From Trichoplax sp. H2 (lineage: Eukaryota; Placozoa; Uniplacotomia; Trichoplacea), in assembly GCA_003344405.1 (NCBI GenBank), contig NOWV01000049.1, positions 372,001 through 436,000 of the forward strand: a stretch of 64,000 nucleotides of DNA, given 5' to 3'. Shown one piece after another: positions 58,811 through 64,000 of this stretch. The notes beneath the pieces are model-generated. The model searched no databases. It saw only the letters and a list, made by a program, of their open reading frames with translations, and had not been told where the DNA came from. Position 1 is the stretch's first letter. Every line of letters begins with the position of its first letter. Position numbers and translations under genes: made by a program.

Positions 58811-60135
58811 ACCGGAATTGGCGGTCAAAAATTGGCCTGACTTGTTGAAGCGATCAGTGCGGCTCGACGCCGGACTGCAGTCGGATCGAGCTGAGACCGA
58901 CAGCACTATAGTTGGAAAGACCAAAGGGTTTGAACGTTCATGAGCACTTACGGTAGTATACTGTAAGAACTGTACAGTGTGCAGAATTTCTTTCTTGAGA
59001 AATGGGTGTATACTTTTATTCAGATTTTTGCTGCAAATTTCTCAACATTTTTAACGTGTAGAAAGAGGAAGGTCTAGTGAATTAGTTGACAGTGTACGGT
59101 ATCCGTCAATGGGCCCAAGTTTTACCCTATCATCACTCTTAATAGACGGTAGACGCAAAGCATTGTCCGTAAAGTAGACTGATCTAGGGTAATTCAGCAG
59201 CAGGGAATACGCAAAGAACGGTGCGTAACTTCAACTTGGTTACTAGGTTTAGCCATTTTAACATCGACTTAGGATACCATTAGGGTTAGGGGTCGACCTC
59301 GAGGCCAGGTAGGGAAAGGTTAAGCTTTAGTTTGATTGCAAACGCATGTACAAATGCCAATGGGACACATTCTCTGACTGCCTACAGGAACACCAACATA
59401 CAGTACATAGGTACAGAAGTACTGTACAGTACAGTATGCGCACTCGTTGATACGAGTACAGAACAGCAATATGGAGGCGCACCAATGATATTGCTACGTT
59501 AGGTAGATCAACAAATTGCAGAAATCTGCATTTTAAGCCATAATATATCGCCCTAATTGTCCATCGTATCCAGCAATCAAAACCACTGCAGTTCTTATTC
59601 ACGTACTGATCACATTACAGCATTCATCAATTAAAAGAGGGTAGCGTATATTACCTTCAACTCAATCATAATCAAATAGTATTGATGCATGATATAGATG
59701 ATTAGTAATGAACAGAATTACCAACTTGATGTACTTTTGTTTTTTAAATAAAGGCCATTTTATTTTTATTAAGTACAGAAAACTAAATTGGTCATGGAAA
59801 TTGATTGCCGCATTCAACAAGAATATTCTTCTATTATTAGCCAATGCATATAAGGAAGTGTTACACTTATACGAAGTAACAAAATCGGTACCAAACTAAC
59901 TATCCTACTGTATATGACATATATATCATTCATTACAAGTATAATTATAATGATGATGAGCCGATAGTCTATCGAATAGTTTGGTGGACAACACAGTGTG
60001 TTAATGTCAACATAGGTTTAATTTAATAATAGCATATTAATAGTACGTTGCAATGGATCCAATAAAATCTTAGGGAAAGAAAATTCATTTTCTTCAATTA
60101 TACGCATGATACACATAGCAGCTAATTAACATCGT

Positions 60136-60420
60136 AAGGGTTGACTTTTAGTTTATGGATATTTTATGATAAAGATAGAATGCTAAGATAGTATTTTATT
60201 CTTATTTGATTTATAATTGCCATATACTGTAAGGGTTGACTTTTAGTTTATGGATATTTTATGATAAAGATAGAATGCTAAGATAGTATTTTATTCTTAT
60301 TTGATTTATAATTGCCATATACTGTAAGGGTTGACTTTTAGTTTATGGATATTTTATGATAAAGATAGAATGCTAAGATAGTATTTTATTCTTATTTGAT
60401 TTATAATTGCCATATACTGT
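60136..60420. repeat. Three perfect 95-bp tandem copies
   Basis: Copies at 60136-60230, 60231-60325 and 60326-60420 appear identical base for base, each starting AAGGGTTGACTTTTAG and ending GCCATATACTGT. Perfect identity in an AT-rich region indicates very recent duplication or ongoing homogenisation. Confidence 0.97.
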
Positions 60421-60941
60421 TGACTGTAAAGTCTATCTAAGCCAATCAAGGTATAGCGATAACAACTTAATTCATTCCATTTTCATCTCTCTATAGAGAA
60501 CATTTTTACCTAATGAATAAGATGAATAAAATAGCTCACTGATCAACGAGTCACTACCTAGACTTCAAAATCTACATGATAACTATCCTGTCAATATTCA
60601 CTGGAGTTATTTAGCTTCCACTTAGCTACGCCTATTTATGAGAGTCTATTTTTCAATTGATAGAACTCTCACCTAACAAGGAAGCGAAATAATTAGACAG
60701 ATAGATAATAAAAAAACCATATCTTTGTAATAGAATTATAATAGCCACTGTAGTTCAATCATTTCAATTTGTAGTACTGTTTTATTCCTATTGCAATGAT
60801 ATCCCTAAATTGGATAATAGCTTACTTTAAAATTAAGGTCATCACCTTTATATTGAAAGAAAATAATTATTATTAGCAGTCCACGTGTGTCCTATAAAAT
60901 GGCAAATCCATCATCAACATGCAATAAATGGCTGAAGGTCT

Positions 60942-60947
60942 TTTATT
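60942..60947 (-). terminator. Candidate polyadenylation signal AATAAA for the GPCR gene
   Basis: AATAAA on the minus strand about 108 bases past the receptor stop codon. Confidence 0.45.
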
Positions 60948-61054
60948 CCCCCTAGATGAATATATCATAGGTGCCAATAATACATAAAATTATGCCATAA
61001 TTACATGCGCGCATATCAGCGGCTAAGTAGAACGTTTTCAAAGCGATATTAACT

Positions 61055-62272
61055 TTAAGATACAGTCGAAGGCGTTAAATCTTCCAGCTCCAACTCTGTA
61101 TTAGGAATAGAGTATTTCTTTGCACGGTCAAGTGGCAACGGTGATTGTACTACAGGAAAAGTTTTATGACGCCAGATATTAGTGCTATGTCGCCTTTTCT
61201 TACTCAGGAGGCTTGTAATATTATCCATTGACATTGGCGATCGCATAAAATAATTTGAACGATGATTTTCGCTTGCTTGATGAACTTGTATATCTGGACA
61301 ACGAAAATCACGTATAGTGGATGTTCTCCTGATAAATGATGATTTAGACTTCAATGAACCAGAACGACGATAGAGTTTACCACCGACTAAGTCAGATAAG
61401 CACTGTTTGTAACATATTTTAAATTTTTCATGCATCAAGCCACATATTAATGGAAAAGTTGTCGAATGGATGGTAATCATAAATGAGCTAATTATTATAA
61501 CAGAGCGTGGTACAGGCACATACAACGGTAATAATATGTAGGCAACGATACCAATTGGCATAAAACAAATAAAAAATCCAACGTAAATGGATAAGATGGC
61601 TTTCGTTAAGCCTTTATCCTTACGCACAAAACTACAACTTTGATGTGTAACTTGCATACGTTTAGAATGCTTGTTGACTGTTACTAATAAACGCCAATTT
61701 AATACACCACTAAATATAACAGGTAGTATAAAGCTCGTCGTTGAAAAAAATAACGTTATAAACAGATTATAATAGGGATCAGGCATGCACATATAAGCAC
61801 TTGGTATATAAACATAAGAGCCAACACCAACAAGAGGTAACATTGCACTAATTGCACTACCAAACCAGATAAAGCCAATCGAAAAAAGAACCCTTCGTTT
61901 ACTAATTGCGCGTTTCTGTGATCTAACTATAGCCAAATAGCGATAGACACTAATTGCTAGAATGGAAAAGACAGCTACTAAAAATCCAACTACATTTATG
62001 AAACCGCTCAGTAAACAAATGCGAGGATGAAATGGCCATGTTTGTGTTAAAACCGACACAATCTTAAATGGTAATATTAAAAAGCCATACAATAAATTAT
62101 TAATAGTTAAATTGATCAAAATATAGTTAATTGGAATCCTTAAACGGGGATAACGATAAAAGATAAATAATGTCCAGACATTAAAAATAATAGTGGTCAA
62201 TTCCATTATGCAATAACCAATAACCAAGAGTTCACTTAAAGGGAGGGCTGTTTTATTACTACTGTCGTTCAT
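61055..62272 (-). CDS. Opsin-like rhodopsin-family (class A) GPCR, intronless, 405 aa
   Basis: One exon encodes seven membrane spans, with N-glycosylation sites at Asn2 and Asn6, a Cys86-Cys162 pair for the TM3-ECL2 disulfide, and a long basic Ser-rich tail after about residue 290. The stretch LRIPINYILINLTINNLL and the ECL2 pattern PLVGVGSYVYIPSAYMCMPD resemble opsins (compare LR-P-NYIL and PLVGW-YIP). Several class A switches are altered: Asn59 where Asp2.50 is expected, Tyr110-Arg111-Tyr112 for D/ERY, CFMP (236-239) for CWxP, and Phe273-Pro-Leu-Ile-Cys277 for NPxxY. The position equivalent to the retinal-binding Lys296 is Thr267, so it should not form a Schiff base with retinal. Placozoan opsin-like receptors without this lysine (placopsins) are known; this may be one or a related orphan. 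Ligand unknown. Confidence 0.85.
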   Translation of the reverse strand: MNDSSNKTALPLSELLVIGYCIMELTTIIFNVWTLFIFYRYPRLRIPINYILINLTINNLLYGFLILPFKIVSVLTQTWPFHPRICLLSGFINVVGFLVAVFSILAISVYRYLAIVRSQKRAISKRRVLFSIGFIWFGSAISAMLPLVGVGSYVYIPSAYMCMPDPYYNLFITLFFSTTSFILPVIFSGVLNWRLLVTVNKHSKRMQVTHQSCSFVRKDKGLTKAILSIYVGFFICFMPIGIVAYILLPLYVPVPRSVIIISSFMITIHSTTFPLICGLMHEKFKICYKQCLSDLVGGKLYRRSGSLKSKSSFIRRTSTIRDFRCPDIQVHQASENHRSNYFMRSPMSMDNITSLLSKKRRHSTNIWRHKTFPVVQSPLPLDRAKKYSIPNTELELEDLTPSTVS

Positions 62273-64000
62273 GATAATATTGATCAGCGATGAAAACCTT
62301 TTATGAGAGTGATGTCGATGTTTATTTGCAACTTAAAGATAGACTAAAGCTTCAGCTACAAGCCGTCTATTTAATTTTAAATATTGTGTATTACCGTAAT
62401 ACTGCCGCTATCAGTCAAATTTAGCTCGATTATTGTTGTGATGGTTATTATTAAATAGCAGATAATCGTTTTTTAGAAGACCAGTATCGATGAGTTATTA
62501 AGCTTCCGTGTTATACTTGCTAACAAGAAAATTTCAAACTCAACTACCAAAGCTAGACTAGTTTAAATGATTTTCTTTTATTTCTTATATACGAGTATTG
62601 ATATGGTAAGTCCTAGAACCAAAAAATTGATTGCGATATCATAAGAAATGATGAAATTAAGATTGAATTTTTTAAAGGTAACAAAAACTTTTTGCTCCCA
62701 ATGTCAAGTTCGATATTAATACAGCAAATTGAGTATCAGCAGAAATGTAACCTTCACTCTTAAGCTTGATAAAGTAACACTGAAGGTGGTAACTTCAGTG
62801 TAGAGATCAATTTTCTAGTCTTTTGCAGCTGCTGGAGACTTTTAAGGCCCGTTGTATAGCCAAAGATATAAATTCTCTTCAGATGCTCGATGCACGAGTA
62901 CAGTGCATAGCAGAAAGGAAGATAAATCAATTTAGCACTTCAATAGAATAGGTTTCATTCCGTCCGCATACCAGCCCGAAAATAATCAGATGTATTGTAA
63001 CAGCTGTTTAGGAATAGCTTCCACGATTGTGATTAGCAAAAACTGACGCAAATCTATTTGCTTATCAACTATTTATAATTTAAGTGAGTATATGGCGAAA
63101 TGAATCTCAGATTTAGATTGAAATCATTCCCGCTAGGGACAATACTAAATGATCACAGAAAACTTCGCCTTCAAGGAAACATTAAAATTGATAAAAGCAA
63201 TAACATCACTTCTGCAAAGTTTATACCAAATAATTATTTATAATTCGCCACCCCGGTCTACTTAATCTAATAGTCGCAATAATAAGAGCCAATTAAATAT
63301 CCGTTAATAAAAGCAACTTAGTGAACCTTAATGATTTGATCGGAAAAGCTAATGATAAGCTAATAACATGTCGATAATTTCATTGTGCAGCATAAAATCT
63401 GGAACTTCATCCAGAGAAAATTAAAGCCGTACGTATTATCGGGTTAAACTTACTTGCTTAAATAATGATACTGAAACATAAAATGAACTGATACATTAGG
63501 CCGATTCGCATGATAGAAATACTGCACGTATAATATAGCTACATCAAAGAAGAGAAAACAGAATAGATAGATTTAGAAAAACAGAGGAAATATTTTGAAA
63601 CTGATTTTCAGATTATGACAAGAATATATTATAATATTATTTGTGTTATTTAAAGTTATCGACAATATGGCTATTAAATATTAATCGAAAGCGTTATAAA
63701 ATATTTTATGTTGTTAACTAACCTCATGTATAGCATGAAATTAGATTGGCAGTAATTAGAAAATGAATCACTCCTCTGGTTATGGATTAGAAATTTGTGC
63801 TGAATCACTATTCAATTTGTAATATTCTAATTAGCGTTTGATAACAATGTTTTACTTTCAAGATTATCTCATGAACTGAAAATTTTCTCGGCCTCCTGTC
63901 AATATAATTGATCGGCAATAAAGAGTGGGCAGCTGGAAAGAATACATTATGCCTTATGCAACTAGCATCAAGATGAAATAGAACTATTGTTCGAAGTAAT
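62273..64000. other. Right-edge DNA upstream of the GPCR, nothing recognised
   Basis: AT-rich sequence with no supported frame, RNA gene or repeat array. It probably includes the receptor promoter next to 62272. Confidence 0.55.

Larger units (their letters stand above)
57725..61054. other. Repeat-rich intergenic DNA between BRD8 and the GPCR
   Basis: About 3.3 kb with pentanucleotide clusters (58195-58810), a 70-78 bp repeat (58460-58660), a 3 x 95 bp perfect tandem repeat (60136-60420) and unique AT-rich sequence. The BRD8 promoter should lie just right of 57724. Frames at 57708-58088, 58076-58495 and 59327-59602 have no family signal. Confidence 0.6.

Overview
The window reads as animal nuclear DNA: AT-rich, with intron-split genes (GT-AG introns of about 55 bp to 4 kb), AATAAA signals and metazoan protein families. 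Compact introns, a sortilin cluster and an intronless opsin-like receptor suggest a placozoan (Trichoplax/Hoilungia type). That assignment is inference; no marker gene here fixes the species.

Left third (1-28361, all on the minus strand): three tandem sortilin-type VPS10 receptor genes, each opening with a signal peptide, propeptide and furin-site exon. Paralogue 1 (first exon 4431-4796) runs off the left edge or is decayed. Paralogue 2 (9166-19336) and paralogue 3 (22999-28361) could be assembled exon by exon into 789- and 826-residue type I membrane receptors with matching exon phases.

Middle (28362-36415): pentanucleotide palindrome clusters, a duplicated block around a 20-N gap, ~70-bp tandem repeats, a small foldback element, and an unrecognised multi-exon membrane-protein gene on the minus strand (31783-33637) whose middle joints do not resolve cleanly.

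Right half: a CACUL1-like cullin-domain gene (+, 36416-39042), intronless RPL26 (-, 42056-42493), a 75-bp minisatellite (about 43328-43940), an SRSF10-type SR splicing factor (+, 44282-49052) whose intron 2 has the hallmarks of a U12-type AT-AC intron, BRD8 (-, 50413-57724, 26 exons, one bromodomain), repeat-rich DNA, and an intronless opsin-like GPCR (-, 61055-62272) lacking the retinal-binding lysine.

The genes do not form one pathway. The sortilins are trafficking receptors; SRSF10, BRD8, RPL26 and CACUL1 are housekeeping nuclear, ribosomal or cell-cycle genes. The best leads are the U12 AT-AC intron in the SR-protein gene, the sortilin triplet with diverged sorting tails, and the lysine-less opsin-like receptor. 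Exon coordinates were read by eye from splice signals and frame continuity, with no transcript support.
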